This document shows, piece after piece, positions 12,744 through 25,137 of a DNA stretch of 64,000 bases. Location: positions 19,556,207 to 19,620,206 of the forward strand of contig OY783208.1 of assembly GCA_963678705.1 (NCBI GenBank), written 5' to 3'. The notes beneath the pieces were generated by a model. It had not been told where the DNA came from, did not search any database, and saw only the letters and a list, made by a program, of their open reading frames with translations. This stretch comes from Panorpa germanica (lineage: Eukaryota; Arthropoda; Insecta; Mecoptera; Panorpidae). Numbering within the stretch: the stretch's first letter is position 1; every line of letters starts with the position of its first letter. Position numbers and translations under genes: made by a program.

Positions 12744-15700
12744 TTTTTTTTTTTTTTTTTTTAATATTTAGGCTTTGGCTTATTCAGCTTTCTTGCCATA
12801 GAATTTTATTTGTAAAATTATATAAAAAATTTACATATAAATTATAATTATTCTAATAAATACAAATAAATTGATTCTTTTTAAAAAATTAAACTTAAAA
12901 TTAAATACATACTAAATAAAATATTCTAACTTATATTACACTTCTATATTGTTTTCTACCACAAAGTTTGTTACTATTTCTGCTGTTGCTTCATTTGTCA
13001 TTAAATAGGATATGTTGACTGGGAACTGTGTTACAATACATAATTTATTTAAAAGTCTATCAATTTTTGATGCTAAAAGATGACACCCTAGAATTATATG
13101 GTCCAAAGAACCTTCTTCTCCACATCTACAATTTGGTGTGTCTTTTATATTTATTTTGTATAGATGAGCTGGACATCTAGAATGCCCAGATTTCATTCGA
13201 CAATTTGTTGAAATATATCTCCGTGAATGATTTTTATTAAACCATGTGGTTGTTGGAATTTTTTGATTCGCTGCAAAAAACAACTTTCCAGTACTTTTCT
13301 CATTATATATATTCTGCCATTCTGCCATACAATTTTCTTTAATTATTTTTTTGGAATCATTTATTGACCAATTTATTTCGATTATTTCTCCATCTACACA
13401 AGCTTCTTTGGCAAGTTTGTCAGCCATTTCATTCCCTTTTATGCCTACATGTCCAGGAATCCAAATAAGTTTAACATTGATATCACTTTTTTTCATTTTT
13501 AAAAGATATTCTTTAATTGAACATATTTTGTTATTATTATTGTTTTTGAATTTATTGTTATTTAAAGATACACAAACACTACGAGAATCAGTGAAGATTA
13601 ATATATTTTTATTGTCAGTGTTTTGTATTATTTCTAATAATTTCATTATTGCTGTTATTTCTGTATTATAAGAATTTGTGATATTGTTAAGTTTGTATTT
13701 GTACTGTTGATCTGTATTATAATTGAAAATGCCAATTCCTCCAGTTTTAGAGTTTTTCTCGAATGAACCATCGGTAAACCATATACTCCAATTTATATCA
13801 TCTTTTGTTATATATTCCATATATTTTTGATAAATTATTTCCTTGTTGTCATTCTTCTTGAACAAATTTATTTCTGTATGTATTGTTGTCATGCTTATTT
13901 CTAATGGAAATTTGAAAAAAGGTATAATGTTGTGTACCTCTAAGTTTAAGTTATTATATCTATCAAAACTAGTTAAAAGTGCCGGTTTTTTATGAGTTGT
14001 CCAATATGGTTTATTATAAAGAACATATAGTTTAGATAATCTTGTATTTAAGAAGCCACATGAGTTATGTCTGTTTTTACAAAAGAAACTGTCTGATATT
14101 TGTTGTATTCTGATATTTACCGGAGGAATATTAGTTTGATAGTTGAGGATTTGGATTGGTGTTGAAACCATTGCATCTAATATTATTCTTAAACATTTGT
14201 TTTGTATAATTTCATTTTTTTTTAATCTTGAGTTATTTGCGGTGCAGATCATAGTACTAGAATAGTCAATATGCGGTCTAACAATAGCTTTATATATTTT
14301 TATTAAGGTTGTTGGGTATGCGCCCCATTTGTATCCTGCTATACATCGCATCAAATTTAAGCCTTTTTGACATTTGTTAATAATATGTGCAATTTCTTTC
14401 GCCCAAGTGCTTTTCGTATCAAAGAATATACCCAGAAATTTGGTATTTGAACTAACAGTTATATTTTTGTTTCTGATGGTTATTTTTGGACTGCAGTTTA
14501 TTCTATGCCTTGTAAATATAACTATTTTACTTTTTTCTGACGATATATTTAATTTGATTTCCTTTACTAAAATATCTAGTTTATTTAATTTTGATTGTAA
14601 TCTGTTTTGAGCTATATCTTGTGTATGGCCCATACTATAAATAACCATGTCATCTGCATACATCAGTACTGTTGTGTTGTTATCTGATAGTGTTGTTAAC
14701 TTTTCTGTGTATATGTTGAATAATAAGGGAGATAATATTGAGCCTTGTGGAATTCCGTGATTACATAGTATAGGACCAGTTAGCTTATTATTGTATCTAA
14801 CTGTTATTTCTCTATTTTGGAAGTAGTTTATAATCCAGTTGGATATTTTGGAAGATATACCTATGTTTTCTACTTTTTCTTTTAATATTTTTAGATTAAA
14901 ATTGTCATAAGCAGCTTCAATGTCAATGAAAGCAGCTATCATATAATGATTTTTACTGTATGTTCTTTGAATATCGATATTCAATATGTTTAAGTTATGC
15001 TGCGTACTTCTTGTTTTTCTAAACGCAAATTGTAACTCAGATAATCTTTTATGATGTTCGAGATACCACTCCAGTCTGTTTTTGATGATGGATTCCATTC
15101 TTTTGCCCATACATGATAGTAAAGTAATTGGTCTGAATGATTCTTCTTTGTTTGGATCTTTTCCTGGTTTTAATATAGGAACAACGATATGTTTTTTCCA
15201 GTCTAATGGTATATCAGCAGTGTTTAATGACAGATTATATATTTGTGTAAGATGATTTATTGCATTGTCAGGTAAGTTTTGTATCATTTTGTAATTTATT
15301 CTATCAAATCCTGTGCTACTGTTTTTATTATGATTTAACGCGAAATTTACTTCATTTTTATTTATGTTATTATCTAGAAAATTATCTTTTACGGTGGTGG
15401 TGGTAGTAATATTTAAATTGTTGTTCTGTGGAAATTTTTTTTTAATGAATTATTCTATTAAATTTTCATTATCACTTATCCTTTTAGTACTATAGCTTTT
15501 ATTGTTAATTTTTCTTATATTATTCCAGACAATGTTGGTTGTTGTGTTTGGGTTTAAATTCTCGCAGAAATTTTGCCATTCTATTTTTTTTCTGGCTCTA
15601 AAATATCGTCTGGTTTTAGCTTGATGTTTTTTATAATTTAAATAATTCGCCATTGTCATGTTTTTATTAAAAATAGTTAGTGCTAATTTTCTTTGAGCTA

Positions 15701-15885
15701 TCATTTTATTGCACTCTGTGTCCCACCAAGACGGTTTTATTTTATTAGGAGTTATATTATACAATCTGGTAGATGGGATATGTATGTCTGCCGAATTATT
15801 AATAACATCTATAAATTGGTTGTATTTGTTTTCAACATCTTGGGGATTACTTGTGATTCCATTTGTGCTAAGGTTTGAAATTCTG
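12744..15885 (-). mobile_element. 5'-truncated copy of the I-group element, created by tandem duplication
   Basis: This copy starts with the poly(A) tail (seen as T-run 12744-12762) and stops abruptly at 15885 within the ORF2 spacer between endonuclease and RT. It is truncated not by aborted reverse transcription but by the tandem-duplication junction. The evidence is that the flanking text at 15889 is the unit start and the missing 5' part is present at the equivalent place in unit 2. Confidence 0.85.
12936..15885 (-). pseudogene. I-group ORF2 fragment (RT, RNase H, zinc knuckle), unit 1
   Basis: The frame encodes the same RT (YADD at 14649-14660), RNase H and C-terminal cysteine region as ORF2 at 25138-28866 but lacks the endonuclease. 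A GAA to TAA change at 15450-15452 splits it into 12936-15449 and an upstream part. That upstream part is fused at the duplication junction to unrelated sequence, giving a chimeric open frame up to 15959. Two codons (Ser-Gln) present near 25497 in unit 2 are absent here. It cannot make a functional ORF2 protein. Confidence 0.85.
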
Positions 15886-16264
15886 TTTGATAAATTACAT
15901 TTCCAAGGTTCAACATTTTTCCATTTATCTCCATATTTTCTAAAACAAAAAATTTGCATTGAATAGTAAAGATTCCAAAAGATATGTATTGTATGTGTAT
16001 AATTGGATATAAATAAATCACAAAACTTACCATCTAAAGCTCAAATTTTAGCTTGTTCCACCCAATTGGTTTTTTGAATTGAATCTTCCCACACTGAATA
16101 TTTAACTTCAAATCTTTTCCAGGTACAATAATGATTCATTTTTCGTTTTACGAAAGGGGGCGTATTCGTTTTTTAGTTTTTTGTCACTTATTTTTAACAA
16201 TTTTATAAATACTTTTATTATCTGGTTGAATTTCTGACAAATTTTTTTTGCACTCTGTTGCTTA

Positions 16265-16855
16265 AGGGTTTTGTGGGTTCAAAAAATCGATTTTTTTTTT
16301 GGCTTATTAATTTCTACCACATCTGAAGAATATTATCCTAAATTTTCAAGTCGATCCGAATAATAGTTTCGGAGATACAGCCTTTGGAAGGTGTGCGCCC
16401 CAAGTCAGTTTTATTGTTACTCAAAAGTTTAAACGCGTTTTTCTGGGAACCGTGTTTTCAAAGTCGGTTGTTAAATGTTTTCGAAAACTACTTAACCGAT
16501 CTTGATGAAATTTTACACAGGTGTTCGAGATACAATTTACTCGTGCTTGAACGAAGGATTTTTTTTTTTCAATTACAACTATTTAAAAAAAAGCAAAATG
16601 TCAAGCAAATTTGACCGAAATTTCATTTTTTTGGAAAAATGTCTGCCAAAATTCCAATTTTTACTTTTTTTTCTTTCCTTCGTTCAAGCACGAGTTTATG
16701 GTCTTAACTAAAACACTTATTTTTGTTTTATCATTTTTTAAGATTCTGTCAGGAGTTATGCTGACAACGCGGACGCACCTTTTTTTCGAAGGGTCACCGG
16801 AAATGACGTCACAATGGAGGAGTTTTAATTTTTTTTTTTTGAAAATTTTAGAAAT
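16265..16855 (+). repeat. Dispersed repeat with 19-bp internal hairpin (unit 2)
   Basis: This is the unit 2 copy; hairpin arms are at 16540-16558 and 16676-16694. It differs from unit 1 near 16738, where a short stretch reads TTTAAGATTCTG. Confidence 0.6.
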
Positions 16856-16977
16856 TATTCTTTAAATATGTATCAATAAGACAGAAAAAAATTTGAATTA
16901 AATAAATAATTTTTTACATAGAAAAAAAAATATTGAAAATAGGCCTTTTGTTACCCGACGAAACCCATGTAACCCCT

Positions 16978-17388
16978 TAACAGAGATGGCAATATAATTG
17001 AGGGTTAAAGAAACAAAAATTTCTATTATAATTGGTACTTTCTCCTGTAATATTGCGACTATATTTGCTAACTTTATAAATATATACTCGTAGTACAATT
17101 TTTTAGAAAAAAAAAACCAGAATGAAGAAATTCTGCAGCTGCTTAATAACAGAGAGAAGAGGACCAAGCCGGAAGACTTGACTTTGTGATTCTGCTACTA
17201 CAAACCACACACGTGGTTTTTTAGATTTTGGAACTAGTCAGTGGACTAGAACTGAACAATTATATTTTAACTTTTTATATATAAATTACTAGATAAGGCA
17301 CGCTTAGTTGTAATATTCTTTGTTAAAAAAAAATGTTTATAGAAAGTAAAACATGCCTCTGCCTTTCAATATATTGCCATCTCTGTTA
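16978..17388 (+). mobile_element. MITE with perfect TIRs and TA flanks (unit 2)
   Basis: This copy has fully matching terminal inverted repeats (16978-16995 and 17371-17388, including the flanking TA). It is 411 bp overall with no coding capacity. The TA duplications suggest mobilisation in trans by a Tc1/mariner-like transposase. Confidence 0.7.
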
Positions 17389-17778
17389 TGCAACAGAGTG
17401 GCGTCAGCTGTCACAAAATGACGGTCAAATAATAAATCGGAAAAAGTTAAAAAAGCAATATTTCTGTCAATTTTTAACAAATTTCTAACACAAATCGATG
17501 TTTACAACAAAAAAGCTTCAAAATATGCTTATTGCATGCTATTGCATAAGATGCTGAACATCACCCAGCTGACATCTGCCGTGGACGGTCGCTACTACAT
17601 AAACATGAAGCAATGCCACGTTTACAACTAGAAAATTACTTAAGAAGGTAAGAAATGGTGCACCAAGCAGCGGGTCCCCAGAAAGTCCTCCGGAAGTCCA
17701 CGTCGAACCTAGATAGCCGGTGCTGAACAGGAGAGCGAATAATGTAAAAGCAAACAAATAAAACAAAAAAAAACTCAC

Positions 17779-17838
17779 CGTAGCAATAGTAGTTAAAGCA
17801 CAAGACACTGCAAAGATAGCAAGGATTAACACCTTCAT
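17779..17838 (-). pseudogene. Orphan first exon (signal peptide), unit 2
   Basis: This 60-bp signal-peptide exon and its GTGAGT donor are identical to the copy at 5584-5643 and were carried along by the tandem duplication. No downstream exons are visible in this orientation. Confidence 0.65.
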
Positions 17839-18803
17839 GTTCAATTATTTCTAATTCTCACAATTTGTTTTAAAAATGTAAAAAGTTTTACTGAAATTTA
17901 ATCACTTTCACTTTAAAGACCCGCAAGAAAATACCGTACTTTACTTTATGAGAAAATACTCAATAATGTTGGCCACGCAATTAGTAGAGTGCAGGCAACT
18001 TAATCAATGTAACAAGCATGTCACGGTAATCGAGAAACCGTTACACCCGAATGACATTTAATGGTTTTTAATAAGTTGATGGATTATTTAAGTAAATTAC
18101 AAAAATTAAACGAAAAGTGACTCAGACTTAATGCAATGGATATTTCAAATTAAAATTATTTATTTTTCACGGTCTTTGGGCATTTACTTCATTTAATTAA
18201 AGTAGTCCTTTACTTTTGAACACCCTGTATTTCTTTAAAGATATTGTTAATATCAAATATAATAAAATTCAATTCTAATTTTAATTTAAAACATTTAACA
18301 TGAATATTTATTTAAAAATAGGTTTACTGTGTTATCGCTACTGTGTGCACATAATTTTACTTTTATAACAAATAATCCAGAAAGTATAGCACTGGTCTAG
18401 GAATCGAACTCGAAGGTATCTCCATAGTTCCTAAGCCGGGCTCCTCTAAAGCTCTCAATGCACATTTTCTTATTTTCACAATCAATAGTAGAAACAATTT
18501 GGTAAAGTGTCACTTTTTTTGAAGTTTCTATTACTATTGCACTGCAATTATTCGCATTAACTTTATCTTCATTTGTATTCCGACAGGTGGAGTGGACATG
18601 ACAACAAAATCATACGGATCTTTAATACGATTACAAATTTAGAATGCATATAAATAAAACCATTGGCTTTCAACGCATGAGTTCTACATATTTTTTTTAT
18701 TATCTATTAAAGAACATTTCCACAGTTAAACTTATGGAAATGAAGATAAGTTAATTTAGAAAATTTAAATCCTAATTTTCTTAACTCAACCCTGAGAAGC
18801 CTT

Positions 18804-18962
18804 TTAGACACTTGAACCTAAATGAGTTTTTTGATGGTATTTTAAGGATCCCGGCCTTGAAAAACATTTACTACATGTAGAGCAAGAAAATGGTTTTAAA
18901 CCTAAGTGAGTCTTCTCATGTCGTCCTAAACTTGATAAAGCTGCAAGTGTTTTGTTACACAT
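18804..18962 (-). CDS. C2H2 zinc-finger mini-ORF, unit 2
   Basis: This 52-codon frame has the same finger residues as the copies at 6609-6767 and 36094-36252. It is open in all three copies, although this may simply reflect their recent common origin. Confidence 0.5.
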   Translation of the reverse strand: MCNKTLAALSSLGRHEKTHLGLKPFSCSTCSKCFSRPGSLKYHQKTHLGSSV

Positions 18963-19824
18963 TTTCTAATTCATATTAATTTCAATTTGTAAAAATATCA
19001 TCACAATCATCCGCCACACATAATTCAATAAAAAAAAATATCACAATCATCCGTTACTTCCTCTGTTTAAAACACGATGTAAGATTTGGCAAAATCGCTT
19101 CCACAGTTAGTCGCCGCACGAGTAACCGCGAATATTTAAAAGGCATTAGGTCATAAAAGTTATAAGTAATATAATATTGTTAAGGAAATTAAATACACTA
19201 CGGTGGTACTAAGATCTCCTTAAATGAAACAAATTAAAATAATCTTAGCTTCTGTTAGCGACATCTATTGAAGAACAGCTTAACCTATATGTGTTTTAAT
19301 ATTTGTTCAATAGATGGCTGGATGGTTGAATATATGGTACAATACTGTGATTGTACGCAACCTAAATGACCTATTTGGTTATCCACATTTAAAGAAGACG
19401 AAATGGGCTTAAATAAATATTTTGTCTTAGCAATAAAAAGTTTATGCCATGGTTCACAAGCCCATTTATTTCAACAATAATATCAGTTTCTTTTATGTAA
19501 ATATGTAGAACTGTTAAAAAGGCGTTGTAGGCCGCCATCATGGTAAATATGGGTTTGTAGGCTCATTTCTTAGGGGTTGATGTTTCAATTGTTGATTGAA
19601 CTTTATGTTAACAAATGTGTATTGGCGTGTCTATTTTATGAAATATCTAAATGTTGACGGATGTAGCAGGTAAAAATTTGAATTGTGAATTGAAAAGTGT
19701 GCCACATAGGACTTTAATATAAACTGAAAGAAATACTTCCGTACCAGGTTATCAACTATTGATATCATATATGACTAATAGGCACTTCATGGTCAAAATA
19801 TGAAACCCATCCAGTGAGGACACT

Positions 19825-20675
19825 ATACTTTCTCTACACTACCGAATTGCCAAGTACAACATAAACTACTGTTGCTACGTTTGCTGACGATACTGCTATA
19901 TTAGCATCACATACTGACCCAGTATCGGCATCACGGAATCTACAGACTAACCTCAATATGATTTAAGAATGGCTCAAGCAACGGCGAATAAAAGCAAACG
20001 AAACTAAAGCAACTCATGTAACATATACCATGCGCGGAGAAATTTGCCCGCCAGTGAAAATATATAATTGTGTAATTCCACAATCAAATGACGCCTAATA
20101 TCTTGGAATATATTTGGACAGAGTGCACACTTGGCAAAAGCACATTTTTACAAAGCAGCTTGGTCTCAAAATCAGAAAATTGTATTGGGTTATTAGTCGA
20201 AAGTCAAAACTTTCTCTGGACAACAAAATACTTCTATACAAAACCATTCTAAAGCCCATATGGATTTACGGAATTCAGCTTTGGGGTACTGCATGCAACT
20301 CCAATATATCCATTACCCAACGTTTATTAAATAAAGTACTAAGAGCTATTGTAGATGCACCATACTACGTCACTAATGAAGTCATCGAGAAAGACAGTCC
20401 AAAAGCATCCATCAAAAATAAAATATACCAATCCAGTGCAAAATATAGTGATAGACTAATAAACCACTCCAATGCGTTGGTGAATGAACTGAACGTGTGT
20501 GAAAACAGGAAACCCCGCAGGTTAATTCAATATCAACCAGTTGACTTAGTTTTAGATCCCAGATAGGGAATAGTGTTCAATGTATACGAGTATAATGTAT
20601 ATAAAAACAAGAGAGCATTTACTGGAATGTTTCTCTTACATGTAATTGCTTAATCATGTGAGAAGCTTATTGCCT
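19825..20675 (+). mobile_element. Jockey-clade RT fragment, unit 2
   Basis: Same fragment as 7630-8480; the open stretch is 20114-20566. It differs by Pro to Ser in the KDSPKA segment and by a few silent or neutral changes shared with the right arm. Confidence 0.8.
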
Positions 20676-20754
20676 TTTAGGCAGATTGCTGATAATATAA
20701 CAGAAATATAAAAAAAACAACTATGTGATCATCTTTGTTAAATGTTACGTTATT

Positions 20755-21983
20755 ATTAGTTATTTCTTTAATATATAGATTCCAATCTGCTTTAGAGATG
20801 TTCCATCTTAATCTTTACCAGATTATTTCTGTTGTATTGTTTACGATTTGAAGTTGAATTAAAAAATAATCACTTCGTTATAAATCTGGTAGGACTGACC
20901 ATTCTAGTTTCGATGCTATTTGGGGCTGGCATAGATTTAAATCAATTGCGGATGTAGTTTGAAAAGAAAAATTAAAATGCGTATGTTGGCCGTCATTTAA
21001 GAGAAATAAATTATTGTTGTCCAATAGTCTTTCTATTAATTTACCTCTGTTAATTTAATCCGTAACATTGCCCCACAGTCTGTTGTGTGTATTAAAATCT
21101 TCATGTAATATGAAGAGGGGAGGAGGGGGGTAATTGTGGTAATATGTTTTCTATATCTGATATAATTATATATTGATTGTTTGGTAAGTATAGATTACAA
21201 ATAGAATTTTTTGTGGAACATAAGGAACGTGGGATTGTATAGTTTTATGTTTCGAATAAAAATCCTCCTTTAAAAGTGTAGGCACATCTGTTGAGACTAC
21301 CATAGGTGGGATGATCTTATTATAGTTTCGGAGTTGGTCGAACCTATTTTGTGTCCAGACGGAAAAAAGGTGGTCAGTGTTTTCCCTTCCTACTACTGTG
21401 TCGTGAGTCTCATGGTATCTTAGATTTTAAGAATCCATTGTTTAATTATACTTAGCTTAATTATAATTTTATTTAGCACAAATGTCTCAGGGCAGGTCTT
21501 TGTCTGTTGCTTGGTGGTTATTGCTACAATTTGTACACCATGCAGTTGTAGCTGTGCATGTAGATACTGCATGTTTGGAACTTCCACAGGCTAGACATTT
21601 GGATATTAGAAAATGGCATTTGGTAGAAGTATGGCCATACTTTAGACACTTGTAGCATTGTAAAATTGGTTGGATGTATGGTTCGATAACTCAGCGTACT
21701 CTCCATAACATAATTAAAAATATTTAGGTAAATTTATATCTTCGAAAAACAGTTTAAGAGTTGTCGATGGTGCGTATTTAATACCATTATCAGTAAATAT
21801 TAACTGTTAAGTTACTGTTATTAACTATTAAATTAAGTTAATCAGTTATTATCAATTACTTTCCTGTTAAGTCTTTGGACTTAAATAATTTTAAAATTGT
21901 TACATATGATGTTATTTATTAATGTTTCTTCGGTGTAATCTAAATCAACTTGTTTTATAATTTCTGTTTATGTACTCCAGAAG
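20755..21983 (-). mobile_element. Old I-like element remnant, unit 2
   Basis: Tandem copy of 8560-9788, with the same knuckle array (about 21525-21700) and endonuclease relic. Confidence 0.7.
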
Positions 21984-21995
21984 TAGGGTATGCAT

Positions 21996-22942
21996 TAGAG
22001 TGGCCCTTATTTTAAAAGTTAAAATTTTTTTTGCGGCACTCTCCCATTTGGTGCCAATGCCTAAAAAAATGATCTGTGTAAAATTTTAGGTCAATTGGAT
22101 AACGGAAAAACGTGCCCCAAGAGCCCTGAAAATTAAAAAATCCCAGATTTTTCTTTTAAAATTCATATATCTTGCGAAATATTAATTTTACGTAAAAACT
22201 TATTATGCAAAAGTTGTAAATTTATTAAAGATAAATATATTATCATTTATTACTTTTTCTTGTACGACTAACAATTTTCGAGAAATAGATGAAAATCAGT
22301 TCATTTATTAAAAATCCACGAGAATCGAAAAATGACAAAATCACGAAATAAAAATCGATTTTATTTATTTATTTTACAAAATATTTATTATACACAAAAA
22401 AGTGTTTTACAAAAGTTGTAGATCTATTAAAAATGCATATATTATCCTCTATCCCTTTTTTTATACACCTAAGAGTTTTCGCGAAAACGGTGAAAATCAA
22501 TCAATTTTTCTAAATATTTTGACGCTGAGATAAAGTCGATTTTATATAGCCTGGAAACTTTCGGCGATAATCATTTACAACTTGAAGTACATACTGTTTC
22601 TGTTGTTCGTTTTTAGTAAATAATTTATTATAATCTTCTATGAGCTAACTCCTCTTTCAGCCGAATCATTTACAACTTTTAATTTGTTCGTTAATTCCAG
22701 ACCTTTTATATAATTTTCATTTTCATGCCACGCCGATAGTTCTGTCATAAGGAATTCATCATTCAAGTCTAATCTTTTGAAAAATTCTCTAGTTTCAGAA
22801 GAAATGAAATGTTCAATTCCATCATTATTAATTTTTGGAATTTCATCTATTAGTATCTGTATTTGCTTCTCACTTTTTACTGATAAATCAGTTTTGCGAT
22901 TCAAAGCAGTGACCATTTTCATTTTTGAATCAAATGCCAAAT
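21996..22942 (-). mobile_element. Half of the hAT-like transposon, unit 2
   Basis: Same truncated element as at 9801-10740. Around 22330-22350 it keeps the longer version of a short internal segment also present in the complete element, whereas unit 1 has a replacement there. Confidence 0.8.
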
Positions 22943-22991
22943 TTGCAGTTGCAGTAAAAATTTAAAACAGAAAGAAAACAAAAGAATTCAA

Positions 22992-24682
22992 TACCAAAAT
23001 AAACAACATTCCAGCTGTAAATTTTGCTACCAGCTACAAAACAATTTTGTAGTGAAAGAAACAGTGAGAGTATCTGCAGAAACATCTTTTACTTATGCTG
23101 CAATAAAGAACAATGTTCACGATTTAGTGCACACAAACCAATCGTATCCACTGATGCAATCTATGCAACCAATATTTAAGAAACTAATTCACTAGGACAA
23201 AAAAATGCAAAACATTTCTATTAAAGTGGGTAAAGCTGCATCCAGCATCAAAGAAGCTGAAGAAAATCAGAATAAAGAAAGGCGAAAATACACTAAGAAT
23301 AACTGCATGGAACCCGAACGGTCTGAAAGTCATTTGTCCGACTCCGAGCAAAAAATTGACATATGATTGATATCGGAAACTGACTATACAGATGGCAATC
23401 GTAGGCAAAAATTAAAGGGTATGACAATCACAAATCAATTTATCTGGAAAACAAAGGCAGAGGGGTATCTGCTGTTATAATTACACAATATATCACACCA
23501 CGAATTTAATAAATATAAAACAATTTATATCCCCCAAAACATATATTGAAAAAACCAGATTATGTGATGTTTCTGCAAACAATGGGTAAGAGATTTATAG
23601 TTGGTGGAGGCTGTAATGCGAAAACACATTCTGGGTTTCTAGAATTAACATCAAAAGGCAAAGAACTACTAGAAGCAGTGAGATAATCCAGTGCAACACG
23701 GAATTAAAAGGCAATCTATCTTACTGGCCCACTGATAGAAAAAAAAGAGGCCTGATGTAATAGACTTCTTTATATTGAAAAAATATTCACAAATTATATA
23801 AATATCGAAGGACCACTCCATCCTTAAATCACTTTTTGAGTGAACTAACGGGCGAAAGAGATACAGTTTAATAACTCTGAAAGGTAACAAAAATTATCAA
23901 GAGACCGACGATGTAATCCTAAACCATTTGATAAGAAGATAGAAGCTGGGCAAGAGGTTATGCAGAAAAAACTAGTTATAGAGTTATTTGCAAAGCATCT
24001 TGAGAACTCATTTTAGCCGCATCCAACTTAATGCAACCTAAACAATTTAGCGAGTAGAAATTGTACTAGGCCCTGTCCTGTATACATTATAGACTAGTGA
24101 CACAACACTATCCAATGGCATTGTAATGGCAACATTTGCGGATGACACAAAGAAGCAATGGATAAAGTACAAAAAGCCATGAAAAACATTAATAAATGGA
24201 CAAGAAAATGAAGAATTAAATTAAATTAGAGTGTACCGATTTACTTTCATTTATTTTATTCTAATATTAATTTTACGAAGAAAAGGATTTAGGCATAGAA
24301 AAATGTATTTGCTAATGGGACACCAATTCATTTTATCCGTACACAACAAATTAATGATGTAAAAGCAACTACTAAAGCCAGTGTGAACGTATGGTATTCA
24401 AGTGTGGGGTTGCACTAAAAGCAGCAACAACAAAATTATCCAGATATTCAAGAACAAAGTACTACGTTATATTTTTAGCGCGCCGTGGTACGTCCGAAAC
24501 TCAGATATTCATAGAGATTTCAAAATCAGTAGAGTTGATAAAGGAACATACTAAGAAACGCAAGAAACGACCCCGTCAACCCGCCAGCGTTAAAGCGGTA
24601 CAGCTGCTTGACTCTGTCGAACTTAAGAGAAGACTGAAGAGAACGAAACCGTTTGAGTTAGGCCGTCCGCACATGGGTTCAC
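22992..24682 (+). mobile_element. Decayed Jockey element, unit 2
   Basis: Tandem copy of 10790-12480 with the same endonuclease and ATFADDT relics and the same 122-codon mixed frame at 24391-24759. In unit 2 it directly precedes the target duplication of the young I-group element. Confidence 0.7.
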
Positions 24683-24933
24683 TAATTATAAATGCGAGTC
24701 ACAAACCTGCCCGAGCGAATGAGAATACAACTGTCTCGAATGAAACTAAACTGATTTGAAATTGTTTTTGAGCGTCTGTTTTTCAAAAGGCAATTAAGTT
24801 GCATACTTCTGATGGTGAACATCATGTGCAGAGATGTGCACAAATACTTTTCAAAACTATTTAAATACATACATACATACAAATAGCTCGTTCTTTTTCT
24901 ATTTTAAATACAAAATAAATTTCGAGTTTGGAT

Positions 24934-24945
24934 CTAGCAGTTAGA
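24934..24945. repeat. Target-site duplication (3' side of I-group element)
   Basis: CTAGCAGTTAGA immediately before the T-run; identical to 30694-30705. Confidence 0.9.
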
Positions 24946-25137
24946 TTTTTTTTTTTTTTTTTTTAATATTTAGGCTTTGGCTTATTCAGCTTTCTTGCCA
25001 TAGAATTTTATTTGTAAAATTATATAAAAAATTTACATATAAATTATAATTATTCTAATAAATACAAATAAATTGATTCTTTTTAAAAAATTAAACTTAA
25101 AATTAAATACATACTAAATAAAATATTCTAACTTATA

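Larger units (their letters stand above)
3705..15885. repeat. Tandem duplication, unit 1
   Basis: This stretch recurs in the same orientation 12.18-12.21 kb downstream, with small indels shifting the offset from 12184 to 12208. It starts in AT-rich sequence at 3705 and ends in the middle of the I-group ORF2. At 15885 the ORF2 sequence stops and, after a 3-base TTT filler, the unit start is repeated. Private changes include a short replacement at 10135, a 10-bp loss near 4655 and a nonsense mutation at 15450. Confidence 0.9.
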
